Source of the DNA: Psychrobacter sanguinis
GTDB lineage: Bacteria > Pseudomonadota > Gammaproteobacteria > Pseudomonadales > Moraxellaceae
Assembly (NCBI RefSeq): GCF_020736705.1
Contig: NZ_CP085990.1
Span: 2,790,001-2,854,000, forward strand
DNA length: 64,000 nucleotides
Direction: 5' to 3'
Program-made: the position numbers and the translations under genes
In this document: one piece after another, positions 25,666-35,866 of the stretch
Position numbering within the stretch: position 1 is the first letter of the stretch
Layout of the letters: every line of letters begins with the position of its first letter
The notes under the pieces: model-generated
Told to the model about the DNA's origin: nothing
Databases searched by the model: none
What the model saw: only the letters and a program-made list of their open reading frames with translations

Positions 25666-28491
25666 TTACTCTTTAACATCTTCGTCATTTAATAGCTCAG
25701 CATCGGCTTGATCCTCTGCTCGTCCCTCGCTACTGATTTCATCATCTTCTTCATCTACTAACTCTGGTACTGGATGTGGATTCACATTATCAGGTGCTGG
25801 TGCATCTGGGAAATGATCATACTGAGGCTGTGGCTGCCAAGCAGGCGGTTGATCCACATCAATGCCTAGACTGGTAATGGCATCCTTCACTAAACGCATT
25901 TCCACTTCACCTTCATCAGCTAAGCGTTTTAAGGTAGCAACAACGATATGCTCAGCATTAACGTGGAAGAAGTTACGCAGTTGAGCACGGCTATCAGAAC
26001 GGCCATAACCGTCTGTTCCTAATGTGGTATAAGGACGGTTGTCTGGCAACCAAGCACGGATTTGCTCAGAGTAATTACGCATATAGTCCGTCGCTGCTAT
26101 CACAACCCCATCATGTTGTGCCAATTGTTCAGTTATCCAAGGCACTTTCTCTTCTTCCATAGGATGTAGACGGTTATAGTCATCACACGCCATACCCTCA
26201 CGTGTCAACTCATTAAAGCTGGTTACGCTCCATACGTTGGCACTCACATTGAACTCGTCAAACAGGATTTTAGCCGCTTTTTGCACTTCACGTAAGATAG
26301 TGCCTGAGCCTAATAGCTGTACGTGTGCACTAGCGTGTAACTGACTGTTATCCTCTAACAAATACATACCACGCTTAATACCCTCTTCAACCCCCTCAGG
26401 CATTGCAGGCTGCTCATAATTTTCATTCATTAAGGTAATATAATAATAGACACGCTCGCCTTCACCATACATACGGCGCAGACCATCATGCATAATTACC
26501 GCCAGCTCATAGCCATAACAAGGGTCATAGCTGATACAGTTAGGCACGGTACCGAACAATATGTGAGAATGACCATCTTGGTGCTGCAAGCCTTCTCCAT
26601 TTAGAGTGGTACGTCCTGCGGTTCCACCCAATAAGAAACCCTGAGCCTGACAGTCACCAGCGGCCCACGCTAAGTCGCCGATACGCTGGAAACCGAACAT
26701 TGAATAATAAATATACATTGGAATCATAGGTAACGCGTTGACTGAGTAACTGGTCGCTAAGGCAATCCAAGCACTCATTGCGCCCGCTTCGTTAATACCT
26801 TCTTCCAACATATGTCCATCTTTGGCTTCTTTATAGCCCATCAATGCTTCACTGTCTTCAGGGGTGTATTTTTGTCCTGCTGAAGAGTAAATACCTAGCT
26901 GACGGAATAGCCCCTCTAGACCAAACGTACGCGCCTCGTCTGGTACGATAGGCACCACACGATCTTGGATGTCTTTATTTTTTAGCATCGCTGATAACAG
27001 ACGAACAAAGACCATAGTGGTTGACTGCTCTTTGCCATTACTACCCTGCAACACACGATCAAAGATCGACAAGTCAGGAATATTTAAGGGTATATGTCCA
27101 CTACGACGGTTCGGCAAATGTCCGCCTAGTGACTCACGACGACCGCGTAGATATTTCATCTCTGGAGAGTTTTCATCTGGACGATAGAAAGGTAGCTTCT
27201 CAAGCTCTTCATCAGTGAAAGGCAAATCAAAGCGGTCACGGAAATAAACCAGACCTTCTTTGTTTAACTTCTTAATTTGGTGTGCTTTGTTAACCGCCTG
27301 TGCTTGATTAGACAGCCCATAACCTTTGACAGTTTTTACCAATACAACTGTAGGCTGACCTTTGGTCTTCATAGCTTCACTGAAAGCGGCATACACTTTA
27401 ATAGGATCATGACCACCACGGTTTAAATGACGAATGTCCTCATCACTTAATTGCGAGGCCATTTCTTCAAGCTCAGGATATTTACCAAAGAACTCTTTAC
27501 GCGTGAATGCCCCATCACGAGCCTCATAAAGTTGGTATTCGCCATCCACAGCTTCTTCCATACGTCTTTTTAGAGCGCCTGAATGGTCTTTGTCCAATAA
27601 GGTATCCCACTTACCGCCCCAAATAACTTTAATGACACGCCAGCCTGCGCCGCGGAATACGGATTCTAACTCTTGAATAATTTTACCATTACCGCGTACT
27701 GGACCATCGAGACGTTGTAAGTTACAGTTGACTACCCAAATTAAGTTATCTAGCTTCTCACGTCCCGCCAGTGAGATTGCGCCTAAGCTTTCTGGCTCGT
27801 CAGTTTCGCCGTCCCCTAGGAATGCCCAGATTTTGCGGTCTTCATTTTCTAACAGACCACGATTCACTAAGTAGTTGTGCACATGCGCATGATAAATCGA
27901 CATGATAGGACCCAGACCCATTGAAACGGTTGGGAACTGCCAATAATCTGGCATCAAGTAAGGGTGTGGATAGCTCGATAGGCCTTTACCGCCTACTTCA
28001 CGGCGAAAGTTTTCTAATTGCTCTTTGGTCAAACGACCTTCTGGGAATGAACGCGCGTAGATACCCGGTGCTGAGTGACCTTGATAGTAAATCATGTCGC
28101 CACCAAAGTGATCGCTAGCGGCACGGAAGAAATGGTTAAAGCCAGTCTCGTATAACGTTGCACTTGAGGCAAAAGTGGCTAAATGGCCGCCAAGATCATC
28201 GTCATTTTGGTTAGCACGCATTACCATGGCCAAAGCGTTATATCGTACTAAAGCTCGAATCTTACGCTCGATACCTAAGTCGCCAGGATAAGTGGGCTCA
28301 TCTTCTACCGGAATGGTATTTAAATAAGCAGTATCCAAACGGTTGAAAGGCAAACCTTCTTGCACGGCCATGTTGTACAGTGCCTTTAACAAGAAACGTG
28401 CACGGTCCTTATCACTATGCTTGATTACCGATTCAAAGGCATCTAGCCATTCTTGAGTTTCGGTATGATCAGCATCATTATAATATTTCAT
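25666..28491 (-). CDS. aceE: Pyruvate dehydrogenase E1 component (homodimeric type)
   Basis: This thiamine-diphosphate enzyme decarboxylates pyruvate and acetylates the lipoyl groups of AceF. The protein has 941 residues against about 890 in E. coli; the excess is an acidic C-terminal tail of about 60 residues rich in Pro, Asp and Glu. The ThDP motif runs from G-D-G-E-T-D-E-P to V-N-C-N-L-Q-R-L-D-G-P-V. The E-E-G-I-N-E-A-G-A motif in the second half is the catalytic Glu region. It is the first gene of the aceE-aceF operon. Confidence 0.96.
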   Translation of the reverse strand: MKYYNDADHTETQEWLDAFESVIKHSDKDRARFLLKALYNMAVQEGLPFNRLDTAYLNTIPVEDEPTYPGDLGIERKIRALVRYNALAMVMRANQNDDDLGGHLATFASSATLYETGFNHFFRAASDHFGGDMIYYQGHSAPGIYARSFPEGRLTKEQLENFRREVGGKGLSSYPHPYLMPDYWQFPTVSMGLGPIMSIYHAHVHNYLVNRGLLENEDRKIWAFLGDGETDEPESLGAISLAGREKLDNLIWVVNCNLQRLDGPVRGNGKIIQELESVFRGAGWRVIKVIWGGKWDTLLDKDHSGALKRRMEEAVDGEYQLYEARDGAFTRKEFFGKYPELEEMASQLSDEDIRHLNRGGHDPIKVYAAFSEAMKTKGQPTVVLVKTVKGYGLSNQAQAVNKAHQIKKLNKEGLVYFRDRFDLPFTDEELEKLPFYRPDENSPEMKYLRGRRESLGGHLPNRRSGHIPLNIPDLSIFDRVLQGSNGKEQSTTMVFVRLLSAMLKNKDIQDRVVPIVPDEARTFGLEGLFRQLGIYSSAGQKYTPEDSEALMGYKEAKDGHMLEEGINEAGAMSAWIALATSYSVNALPMIPMYIYYSMFGFQRIGDLAWAAGDCQAQGFLLGGTAGRTTLNGEGLQHQDGHSHILFGTVPNCISYDPCYGYELAVIMHDGLRRMYGEGERVYYYITLMNENYEQPAMPEGVEEGIKRGMYLLEDNSQLHASAHVQLLGSGTILREVQKAAKILFDEFNVSANVWSVTSFNELTREGMACDDYNRLHPMEEEKVPWITEQLAQHDGVVIAATDYMRNYSEQIRAWLPDNRPYTTLGTDGYGRSDSRAQLRNFFHVNAEHIVVATLKRLADEGEVEMRLVKDAITSLGIDVDQPPAWQPQPQYDHFPDAPAPDNVNPHPVPELVDEEDDEISSEGRAEDQADAELLNDEDVKE

Positions 28492-29113
28492 AATTTGTCC
28501 CTAGGTTTTAATATTAAATTGGTACTTTTCTATTCAAAGCGTTTATTCAAAGCTTCAATTAAAAAAAATCATCAAAAATCACACATTATTAAATTGTGGA
28601 TATAAGTCATATAAGTTAGAGTAAACACTTGTATCGCTTATTAGTATAACCATATTTTAGAGCCTTACCTATCCTCTAAATTAAATGGTTTTTGTAACTG
28701 TATTTATTTAAAAAATGATGATTATTATAAATAATAGATAATCTCCAGTTATCTCTTAGCCCCACTTAATTGAATTTATACAACTGTTAAATTAGAACGT
28801 TGTGTCTGCTAACATATCTCGCTTTAGGCAGAGGATTGTAATAAAATTACAGATAGGACATTGACTCTTGTATAGGCTGACTTATCCAATAAGTCTAATG
28901 CATTGAATAGACAGGTGGGTGGATTTTTCACCCCGCTTTAGCACTTTTATTTTTTAGCACTATCACCCTATTAATAGCCCAAGCTATTGATAAAACTTAA
29001 ATTAAGATTATTTACAGTTATGAGATGGTTTTGTGTTGATATTAACCATAAGAACTAAAGCACAAGAGACTTGTTAGCTCACTCATCTAACAAGTATCAC
29101 AAAGGAGTTCATC
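28492..29113. other. 622-base divergent gap upstream of aceE
   Basis: The gap is AT-rich and should contain the aceE promoter (minus strand) and that of the secreted DUF11-like protein (plus strand). A small hairpin, GGGTG...CACCC around 28915-28935, lies in the plus-strand leader. No coding sequence and no clear PdhR-type operator was found. Confidence 0.4.
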
Positions 29114-29656
29114 TTGACCGCAGTTATTTTAAGACCCCCTTTTTATAATAGAGCCCCCAATCTTTGGTATCCTGTGGTAAAAAAATCTGTTCTAAAATAC
29201 AGCAACGTTTATCTTGCGGCTGTTTTATCCAGTATTTTACTTGCCATGACTGCCGTGCCGGCCCATGCCAATGATGCCCTTAAAATGACCATCACTGCCA
29301 GTAAGGTAGTGACTAATAAACGAGGTGAAAGAGTCTATATCCCCGTTAGTACGGCCAAAGTAGGCTCGCTTATTCAATACAAAGCGACTTATAGCAATAC
29401 CTTGAATACCTCTATTCAAAACACCACAGTAACGCTGCCTATCCCAGCCAATACAGAGTTTACAGGAGAAGCTTATCCTCCAAGTGCTCAAGCGTCTTTA
29501 GACTATTATAACTATCGTGACTTGCCGCTAATGCGCATGGTCGATGGTAAACTGGTTGAAGTACCCCTGTCTGAATACAAATCGCTGCGCTGGGACATCA
29601 AATATATCCCTCCTAAAAAATCGGTCGACGTGGCGTTCAATACTATTGTCCATTAA
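29114..29656 (+). CDS. Secreted DUF11-like protein of unknown function
   Basis: The gene starts with TTG, preceded by AAAGGAG at good spacing. The 180-residue product has a basic N-region, a hydrophobic stretch (about residues 32-48) and an A-H-A-N site typical of signal peptidase I, so it should be exported to the periplasm or beyond. The N-region of about 30 residues is long, and an internal start cannot be excluded. The mature part is beta-rich and resembles a single DUF11/immunoglobulin-like repeat (S-L-I-Q-Y-K-A-T-Y-S-N, then T-V-T-L-P-I-P). No partner gene is adjacent. Function is unknown. Confidence 0.65.
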   Translation: MTAVILRPPFYNRAPNLWYPVVKKSVLKYSNVYLAAVLSSILLAMTAVPAHANDALKMTITASKVVTNKRGERVYIPVSTAKVGSLIQYKATYSNTLNTSIQNTTVTLPIPANTEFTGEAYPPSAQASLDYYNYRDLPLMRMVDGKLVEVPLSEYKSLRWDIKYIPPKKSVDVAFNTIVH

Positions 29657-29778
29657 TAGTGGCCATTTACTATGGTTGATTAGCAGCTATCTGTTAATTA
29701 TTGATACCGTCACAGATAGCTGTTGATATCATGACCGATATTCCTATCCAATTGAGCTTATAAAAAATCTCATAAAAA

Positions 29779-29823
29779 AAGGCTTATAAACTCAGAGTAA
29801 ATTACTCAAGGTTTATAAGCCTT
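29779..29823. terminator. Terminator between the DUF11-like gene and zapE
   Basis: AAGGCTTATAAAC pairs with GTTTATAAGCCTT (13 bp), with a second small stem GAGTAA/TTACTC in the loop. A7 lies on the left, giving a U-tract for the minus-strand zapE transcript. Confidence 0.75.
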
Positions 29824-29879
29824 ATTCGCTGGCAAAAACGCAACTAGCAAAAGCTCAGATCATTATAGTGGTATAGACC

Positions 29880-31010
29880 CTAGCCTACCGCCTGAGATTG
29901 CTCCAATTCAGAGCTGTCCACATCCAAGCGATGCTCTAATTTTAAGTAGTCTTCTGACTGCATTTCAAGTAAGCGCGAACGCGTTCGTTCAATCTCAAAC
30001 GCCAACTTTTCACCTTGATACAGATCCAGAATGGATTGCTCAGCTCGAATTAATAACTTAACACGGCGGTCGTAAAACTCGTCAACTAAGTAAATAAAGC
30101 GGCGGGTAGGATCACGTAGCACATCCGTTAGCTCAGGAACGTTATCTACTAGCACCGTTGTAAAATGATTGGCGATTTCAATAAAATCATTGGCTGACCT
30201 TGGCTCCATACAAAGCTGTCTGAAATCACAATACAACACCGTCTTGGTACGCGCATTAATCTTAATCTCACGGCCATTAATAATAATTGGATCTTTTGAG
30301 ATTTTCTGATTATTAGCGATAGAGACGAATCTATTGGCCAACCAGTGACTATTTTCTTTGGTCAATGGCGATTTATAGAGCTCTGCTTGTTGTAGTAAAC
30401 GTAAACGGTAGTCAATACCCGAATCGATATTCATAACGGTGGTGTGCTTCTCAAGCTCAGCCACTGCAGGCATAAAGCGGTCTCTATGCAGGCCATCTTT
30501 ATATAGGCCCGAGGGCTCAATATTTGAAGTTGCCACCAAAGTAATGCCACGCTTAAATAGCATGGTGAATAAATCACCCAAAATCATTGCATCTGATACG
30601 TTAGAGACGAAGAACTCATCAAAGCAAATTAATACCGCTTCACTATGAATAATATCTGCTACTTTTTCTAATGGATCACTACTGCCTTGTAGCTTGTTTA
30701 GCTCTTTATGAACCCGTTGCATAAAGTGGTGGAAGTGCATTCGCATCTTACGTTGTAGAGGCACTGACTCAAAGAACATGTCCATCATCCATGTCTTACC
30801 TCGGCCTACGCCGCCCCACATATACAAGCCTTTGGGCGGAACTGGATCTGCCTTAAACAACCCAAAAAAACCCTTTTTCTCTTTTGAGTTTTCAATCAAT
30901 TGATAATAGACCTCATCGAGATAAGTCATCGCTTTTTCTTGGATAGGATCATGGTTAAACTCATCTGTCGCTATTGCAGCTTGGTACCTTTGTAAGGGGC
31001 TATTATTCAT
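29880..31010 (-). CDS. zapE: Cell division ATPase ZapE (AFG1-like)
   Basis: This 376-residue AAA-type ATPase has the P-loop G-G-V-G-R-G-K-T and a Walker B motif in L-I-C-F-D-E-F-F. It belongs to the AFG1/LACE1 family. In E. coli the homologue associates with the Z-ring during constriction and under low oxygen. A C-terminal region with S-R-L-L-E-M-Q-S-E-D-Y matches the family ending. The gene is monocistronic here. Confidence 0.92.
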   Translation of the reverse strand: MNNSPLQRYQAAIATDEFNHDPIQEKAMTYLDEVYYQLIENSKEKKGFFGLFKADPVPPKGLYMWGGVGRGKTWMMDMFFESVPLQRKMRMHFHHFMQRVHKELNKLQGSSDPLEKVADIIHSEAVLICFDEFFVSNVSDAMILGDLFTMLFKRGITLVATSNIEPSGLYKDGLHRDRFMPAVAELEKHTTVMNIDSGIDYRLRLLQQAELYKSPLTKENSHWLANRFVSIANNQKISKDPIIINGREIKINARTKTVLYCDFRQLCMEPRSANDFIEIANHFTTVLVDNVPELTDVLRDPTRRFIYLVDEFYDRRVKLLIRAEQSILDLYQGEKLAFEIERTRSRLLEMQSEDYLKLEHRLDVDSSELEQSQAVG

Positions 31011-31139
31011 ATCTTAGTAATCACTCTTGAGTTATCAGGGGTATAAGGAATTAATTAAATGAACCAAACCAGTATTCGTTAGTCTTGTAACCGCTCGTCT
31101 AGTGGGCAAGTTTCACGGGGTTAATTTAACAGGGCTAGC

Positions 31140-31823
31140 TTAACGAGCATGTTGCTCTAACAAAGATCTAATCTCGGTTAAGCGGCCATGGAAAAAGTGT
31201 CCGGCTTCTTTTACCACATAACTGGCGATTTGCTTATTTTCTGCAAATTTCTTCATCAATTCAGGTTGGATGACCTCATCAGCATCACCATAGATTTGAA
31301 TGGTTTTTTGAGTCGGCAGCATAACATCAGAGGCATCATTATTTTCAACCGAGGGTGCCATTAGCACTACTTTGATGAGCTCCATATCGGTTAAACCCCA
31401 GATATGCGGGGTCACTAACAACTGTTCAGCCACTCTGGCTGTCACATAGCCGCCAAATGAAAATCCACCTAACCATACTTGTGTGGCTGAAGTCTGGGAA
31501 TGAATCCACTGTAGCACAGCCATGGCATCTTCAATTTCACCCACAGCGTAATCATGTTCACCTGTCGACTTACCAGTGCCTCGAAAGTTAAAGCGCACCA
31601 CATGCATACCTTCATCACGTGCAAAGTTAAACATAGTGGTCACCACTTTATTTTTCATTGTACCACCGTAGAGTGGGTTTGGATGACACAGTAAAGCAAC
31701 CTTCTTAGTTTCGGCGTCCTGAGGGTTTTCATTTTGCCAAAGCGCTTCCACTTCAAGCTTGCCAGCAGGACCATCAATCAATAGCTGTTGAGATTTGGTT
31801 TTCATATTTAAAGTCTTTGTCAT
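31140..31823 (-). CDS. Alpha/beta hydrolase of unknown substrate
   Basis: This 227-residue cytoplasmic protein has the early family motif C-H-P-N-P-L-Y-G-G-T-M-K-N-K and F-N-F-R-G-T-G-K-S. The nucleophile elbow is G-G-F-S-F-G-G, then comes D-A/D-E-V-I region and a late H in E-A-G-H-F-F-H-G. Ser, Asp and His are therefore all present. This matches the COG2945-type small hydrolases whose substrates are not known. It lies upstream of zapE on the same strand with a gap of about 130 bases. Confidence 0.8.
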   Translation of the reverse strand: MTKTLNMKTKSQQLLIDGPAGKLEVEALWQNENPQDAETKKVALLCHPNPLYGGTMKNKVVTTMFNFARDEGMHVVRFNFRGTGKSTGEHDYAVGEIEDAMAVLQWIHSQTSATQVWLGGFSFGGYVTARVAEQLLVTPHIWGLTDMELIKVVLMAPSVENNDASDVMLPTQKTIQIYGDADEVIQPELMKKFAENKQIASYVVKEAGHFFHGRLTEIRSLLEQHAR

Positions 31824-32299
31824 TAATATTCTTTGTTATTAAAATACGGTCAACGCTTGTATAGCCCAGCTAAGGACTAAATGTAGGTTCAACACTGTGG
31901 AACATAATAGCAAAAACAGCCTTATAAATGGGTAAGCCTCTGTTAATCATTGCTATTAATCGCTTTAATCGCCTCAATCACGTCAACTCAAACTTAGTCG
32001 CTTTCTGATTCGCTCTAAATCAAATTAAATCTAGTAAGTTAGGTTAAGCAGGCTGAGCCAGTTGAAATAGCTAAGTAACATTCTATACACTACTCTCTAC
32101 ACTATTCTATTAAAGCTCTATACTACAGAAAGCATGAGCTTATATACTATAGTGACTATTTTATTGCCTATCAATTGTAAACGACTGTTTTATAGACTGA
32201 CTGATTTATACTTCTTCTTTATATATCGCCGTATGTTATCTATAGTCTTACTGTGATTGATTTCGCTTACCTTTAATTTTATTTGTCTTGAGGCTATTT
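31824..32299. other. Divergent AT-rich gap of 476 bases
   Basis: This stretch between the hydrolase and the small lipoprotein is AT-rich, with many CTATAC/CTACAC words around 32080-32160. It should contain both promoters. No gene or RNA was recognised. Confidence 0.4.
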
Positions 32300-32683
32300 A
32301 TGACCACACTGTCATGGCAAAAACTAACCAAATTCACAACCTTAGGGTTACTTGCATCAGCAGCTATTGGTTTGACTGCTTGTCAATCCACTCCTACCGC
32401 GCCAGTCATTCAGCGTGCAGATTCAACTTATGAAACCACTGGCTTAGGTAAAACTAAAATTCAAGCACAAGAAAATGCTTTGGCCAGTGCTAAAAAAACC
32501 TGTGGTTCGCGTCAAGCCGTTATCGTTAAAGACGAAGTGCGATATAACGGTGTATTTAATGAGAAAACAGGTCGTATGATTGATCAAATGGGCTCAATTG
32601 CAGGTGCCGTCCTAGGTACAGGTAGTCCAAATTTATCACGTGATGACGATTTTGAATATGACATTAGCTTCCGTTGTCAGTAA
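32300..32683 (+). CDS. Small lipoprotein of unknown function
   Basis: I place the start at the ATG at 32300, because TTGAGG lies six bases upstream; a longer frame from a TTG at 32288 is less likely. The 127-residue product has a basic N-region, a hydrophobic segment and the lipobox L-T-A-C, so it should be lipid-anchored. The mature part starts with a Gln/Ser/Thr-rich stretch, then an E-N-A-L-A-S-A-K helix and two further Cys (in K-K-T-C-G and F-R-C-Q) that could form a disulfide. The family is not recognised. Confidence 0.75.
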   Translation: MTTLSWQKLTKFTTLGLLASAAIGLTACQSTPTAPVIQRADSTYETTGLGKTKIQAQENALASAKKTCGSRQAVIVKDEVRYNGVFNEKTGRMIDQMGSIAGAVLGTGSPNLSRDDDFEYDISFRCQ

Positions 32684-32731
32684 GCCTTAAAACGTTTAAA
32701 AAGCCCAAAGACTTTAACCTTTGCGGTTTAT

Positions 32732-32767
32732 AAAAAAGGTTCTTATCAATTGATAAGAACCTTTTTT
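32732..32767. terminator. Bidirectional terminator between the lipoprotein gene and yejE
   Basis: This perfect palindrome has A6-GGTTCTTATCAA on one arm and its complement on the other. It gives U6 on both strands and so ends both convergent transcripts. Confidence 0.92.
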
Positions 32768-32792
32768 ATGGGCTTGTCTCTATTACTCCTAC

Positions 32793-33818
32793 TTAACGTC
32801 TAGGATCAAATGCATCTCGTAATGCCTCACCAATAAAAATCAATAAGGACAAAACTATAGTCAGGCTAAAAAAGGCAGACAACGCCAACCAAGGCGCATC
32901 TAAATTGTCTTTTCCTTGATTCATAAGCTCTCCTAACGAGGGAGAACCTGGCGGTAACCCATAGCCCAAAAAGTCTAACGACGTTAAGGCCACAATGTTC
33001 GCAGTCAATATAAAGGGTAACTGTGACAAGCTTGACGCCAGAGCGTTAGGAAGGATATGACGTAGCATGATCTGCAGATCTGACGCCCCCAAGTTATGAG
33101 CTGCTCTTACATAATCAAAGTTACGCGCGCGTAGAAATTCAGCCCGAACCAGACCCACCAAGCTCATCCAACCAAACAATAGCATCAGAGCAAATAGCAC
33201 CCAGACATTGGGGTTAAATAAGCTCACTAAGATTATGATCATAAACAGCTGCGGCAGACCTGCCCAAACTTCCATAAAACGCTGACCAATAAGATCCGGC
33301 CAACCGCCATAATATCCTTGAATGGCACCAACAATAATCCCTATCAATGAGCCTGCGATGGTTAATGCTAAACCAAATAATAGCGAGACCCGCATACCGT
33401 ATAAAATTCGTGCCAATACATCTCGACCAGTATCATCGGTTCCCAACCAATTACTGGCATTAGGCGGTGCGGGATAAGGCTGTTCGATATCGACACTGGG
33501 CGTCTGATCAGCAAACTCGATAAGGGGCATCACCATAAAGCCTTTTTGGTCTATAAGGGCTTTAACAGCAGGGTCCTTGTAGTCGGCTTCAGTTTCAAAA
33601 ACACCGCCAAAAGTCGTCTCGGGATAGGCCTTGAAAACTGGAAAATATACGTCGCCCTCATAAGTCACCACTAATGGTTTATCATTGGCAACAAAATTTG
33701 CCCCCAAGCAGATGACTGAAATCAAGCAAAATAAAACCAAAGCAACTACGCCAAGTCTATTTTGTTTAAAACGGTTGAGCCTTGCCTGCCATACAGGATT
33801 CAGCTTATATTTGCTCAT
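32793..33818 (-). CDS. yejE: Peptide ABC transporter permease YejE
   Basis: This is an inner-membrane permease of the OppC type, about 341 residues with one N-terminal and five C-terminal membrane helices. The start at 33818 (M-S-K-Y-K) is chosen because GAGGGG lies eight bases upstream and it follows the yejB stop by one base; a longer frame would overlap yejB. The N-terminal periplasmic loop and W-L-G-T-D-D-T-G-R-D-V segment are those of YejE/OppC. The E-A-x3-G loop for the ATPase is present as R-A-A-H-N-L-G-A. It imports oligopeptides or microcin C-type peptides. No ATPase gene (yejF) follows. Confidence 0.88.
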   Translation of the reverse strand: MSKYKLNPVWQARLNRFKQNRLGVVALVLFCLISVICLGANFVANDKPLVVTYEGDVYFPVFKAYPETTFGGVFETEADYKDPAVKALIDQKGFMVMPLIEFADQTPSVDIEQPYPAPPNASNWLGTDDTGRDVLARILYGMRVSLLFGLALTIAGSLIGIIVGAIQGYYGGWPDLIGQRFMEVWAGLPQLFMIIILVSLFNPNVWVLFALMLLFGWMSLVGLVRAEFLRARNFDYVRAAHNLGASDLQIMLRHILPNALASSLSQLPFILTANIVALTSLDFLGYGLPPGSPSLGELMNQGKDNLDAPWLALSAFFSLTIVLSLLIFIGEALRDAFDPRR

Positions 33819-33819
33819 C

Positions 33820-34890
33820 TTAGCGCCCCTCAAAGTCAATGCGGGGGTCAATCAGATGATAGCTGATGTCACTAATCAACTGCAATAATAGACCGACTAA
33901 GGTGAAGATAAATAAGGTGCCGAATATCACCGGATAATCTCGTTGAACAATGGCCTCAAAACCGAGCAGTCCTAGTCCATCGAGCTTAAAAATGATTTCT
34001 ATTAAGAAATTACCTGTAAAGAAGATGCTGACAATGGCAGCAGGGATGCCCGCAATAACAATAAGCATCGCATTTCGAAATACATGACCATAAAGCACTT
34101 GATGCCCTGTCAGTCCTTTGGCTCGCGCAGTCAAAACATACTGTTTGGATAACTCTTCCATAAAGCTAAATTTTGTGAGGTAAGTCAATGCCGCAAAGCC
34201 ACCAATGGTACTGGCAGTCAATGGCAGTGCCAAATGCCAAAAATAGTCTTTTATTTTGGCTAAAGTGCTTAAATCGTCAAAGTTATCCGACACCAAGCCT
34301 TGTAACGGGAAAATTTGCCAATAACTGCCACCTGCAAAAAGCACAAGTAGAATAACCCCAAAAACAAATATTGGAATAGCATGACCGACCGCCAACATAA
34401 CAGCGGTTAATTTATCAATACCTGAGCCATGATGCATCGCTTTATAAATGCCCAATGGTATGGCAATCAGGTAGATAAGTAAGGTACTCCATAGACCCAA
34501 GGAGATGGACACTGGTAGCTTTTCAATAATAAGCTCAGTGACCGGTTTGCCCTTAAAGAATGAGGTACCAAAATCTAAAGTGGCATAGTTTTTAAGCATG
34601 ATCCAAAAGCGCTCAGGGGCGGGCTTGTCAAAACCATATTGCGCTTTAATCGCCTCTACCATCTCCTCTGATAAGCCTCTCGAGCCTCTATAGCCAGAGT
34701 CAGACATGACATTACCGCTGCCTAAGGTCGCCCCTGACCCATCTCCTAGATTCTGTGACAACTCAATTTGGGCAATCTGTTGCTCTACCGGTCCGCCAGG
34801 AGCGGCTTGAACCAAAACAAAATTGGTTAGAAGGATCAAAAATAACGTGGGTATGATAAGCAATAACCGTTTTAAAATATAACGACCCAT
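33820..34890 (-). CDS. yejB: Peptide ABC transporter permease YejB
   Basis: This OppB/DppB-type permease of 356 residues has an N-terminal helix (I-P-T-L-F-L-I-L-L) followed by a periplasmic region with the long insert typical of YejB, then five helices. It pairs with YejE to form the channel and is separated from it by one base. It is preceded at 65 bases by gloB, which is unusual in a yej operon. The ATPase contact loop reads T-A-R-A-K-G-L-T-G. Confidence 0.88.
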   Translation of the reverse strand: MGRYILKRLLLIIPTLFLILLTNFVLVQAAPGGPVEQQIAQIELSQNLGDGSGATLGSGNVMSDSGYRGSRGLSEEMVEAIKAQYGFDKPAPERFWIMLKNYATLDFGTSFFKGKPVTELIIEKLPVSISLGLWSTLLIYLIAIPLGIYKAMHHGSGIDKLTAVMLAVGHAIPIFVFGVILLVLFAGGSYWQIFPLQGLVSDNFDDLSTLAKIKDYFWHLALPLTASTIGGFAALTYLTKFSFMEELSKQYVLTARAKGLTGHQVLYGHVFRNAMLIVIAGIPAAIVSIFFTGNFLIEIIFKLDGLGLLGFEAIVQRDYPVIFGTLFIFTLVGLLLQLISDISYHLIDPRIDFEGR

Positions 34891-34955
34891 GACGCCAATC
34901 CTTATTTATTGCTGCTTATCATCATTAGCTACTGATACACGTTTATTGTTTGTCA

Positions 34956-35735
34956 TCAAAAATTATCTTTGAGTGTTCTCAATGCGCTAAACACGGTTAA
35001 TGACTTGGTGTCTGGCAAGCTGACCTGTCTTTGCACCCCATCGATAACTGTCAGCTCTTCTGTACGCAAAAAGACATTAACTTGTCTTTCATGCTCTAGC
35101 GACACTGGCAAAGAAGACTTGCCTTGCTCAGTTAAGGCAATAACTTCAGTCAAACATTTCTGCATTACAGTATTGTCAGGTTCGATAGATAAGCCAAATT
35201 TTAGATTTGATGCGGTGTATTCGTGAGCAGGATAAAATAAAGTAGACTTAGGCAACTTATTAAAGCGTTTAAAACTTTCAAATAATTGCTCGATAGTACC
35301 GGTAAACACCCGACCACAGCCTGCGCTAAATAAAGTATCACCGCAGAACACTTGTTTTATCTCATCTTTAGCAAGCACATAAGCCAAATGCGACTCAGTA
35401 TGACCTGGAACCGCCCATACCTGTGCCGTATAGCCCCAAGCACTGACTGAACTGCCCTCTTTAACCACTTGATCTGGACTGACGCCATGGTCTGAGCTTG
35501 CTACCACATGGGTCATAGGATATAACTCACGTAGCTCAGCCACGCCGCCAATATGATCGTGATGGTGATGGGTAATCCAAATAGCGGTCAGCTCAAGCCC
35601 ATACTGTTGTAAATAATCAGCCACAGGCTCTGCTTGGCCAGGATCAATGACAATGGCTTGTTTATTGGTATCGTTTACCATTGCCCATATATAGTTATCA
35701 GTAAAGGCAGGTATAGGCGTAATAATTAAGCTCAT
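34956..35735 (-). CDS. gloB: Hydroxyacylglutathione hydrolase (glyoxalase II)
   Basis: This zinc enzyme of 259 residues hydrolyses S-lactoylglutathione to lactate and glutathione, the second step of methylglyoxal detoxification. The metal motif T55-H-H-H-H-D60-H61 is complete, with a later G-H-T-E-S-H and F-C-G-D-T-L-F, and the C-terminal glutathione-binding part Y-P-A-H-E-Y-T. It sits between yejA and yejB on the same strand. The ORF starts at M-S-L-I-I-T-P with ATG, and the upstream gap holds three 20-bp repeats. Confidence 0.93.
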   Translation of the reverse strand: MSLIITPIPAFTDNYIWAMVNDTNKQAIVIDPGQAEPVADYLQQYGLELTAIWITHHHHDHIGGVAELRELYPMTHVVASSDHGVSPDQVVKEGSSVSAWGYTAQVWAVPGHTESHLAYVLAKDEIKQVFCGDTLFSAGCGRVFTGTIEQLFESFKRFNKLPKSTLFYPAHEYTASNLKFGLSIEPDNTVMQKCLTEVIALTEQGKSSLPVSLEHERQVNVFLRTEELTVIDGVQRQVSLPDTKSLTVFSALRTLKDNF

Positions 35736-35802
35736 GGAATATCCTATTGTTTAAAAATTTATTCTCAAATAAGAAATAGCTACTACAGCTTATATAGAAT
35801 AA

Positions 35803-35862
35803 AACTATGATTTATAGAGTAAAGCTATTACTTATAGAGTAAAACTATGATTTATAAAGTGA
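35803..35862. repeat. Three tandem 20-bp repeats between yejA and gloB
   Basis: Three consecutive 20-bp units of the form ARCTATKAYTTATARAGTRA lie at 35803, 35823 and 35843. A degenerate fourth unit may precede them. They lie between the yejA stop and the gloB start. Confidence 0.75.
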
Positions 35863-35866
35863 AAGA

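Noticed and set aside
33819..33851. Longer yejE start at 33851 overlapping yejB
   Set aside because: The ATG at 33818 has a better ribosome-binding site and avoids the overlap.
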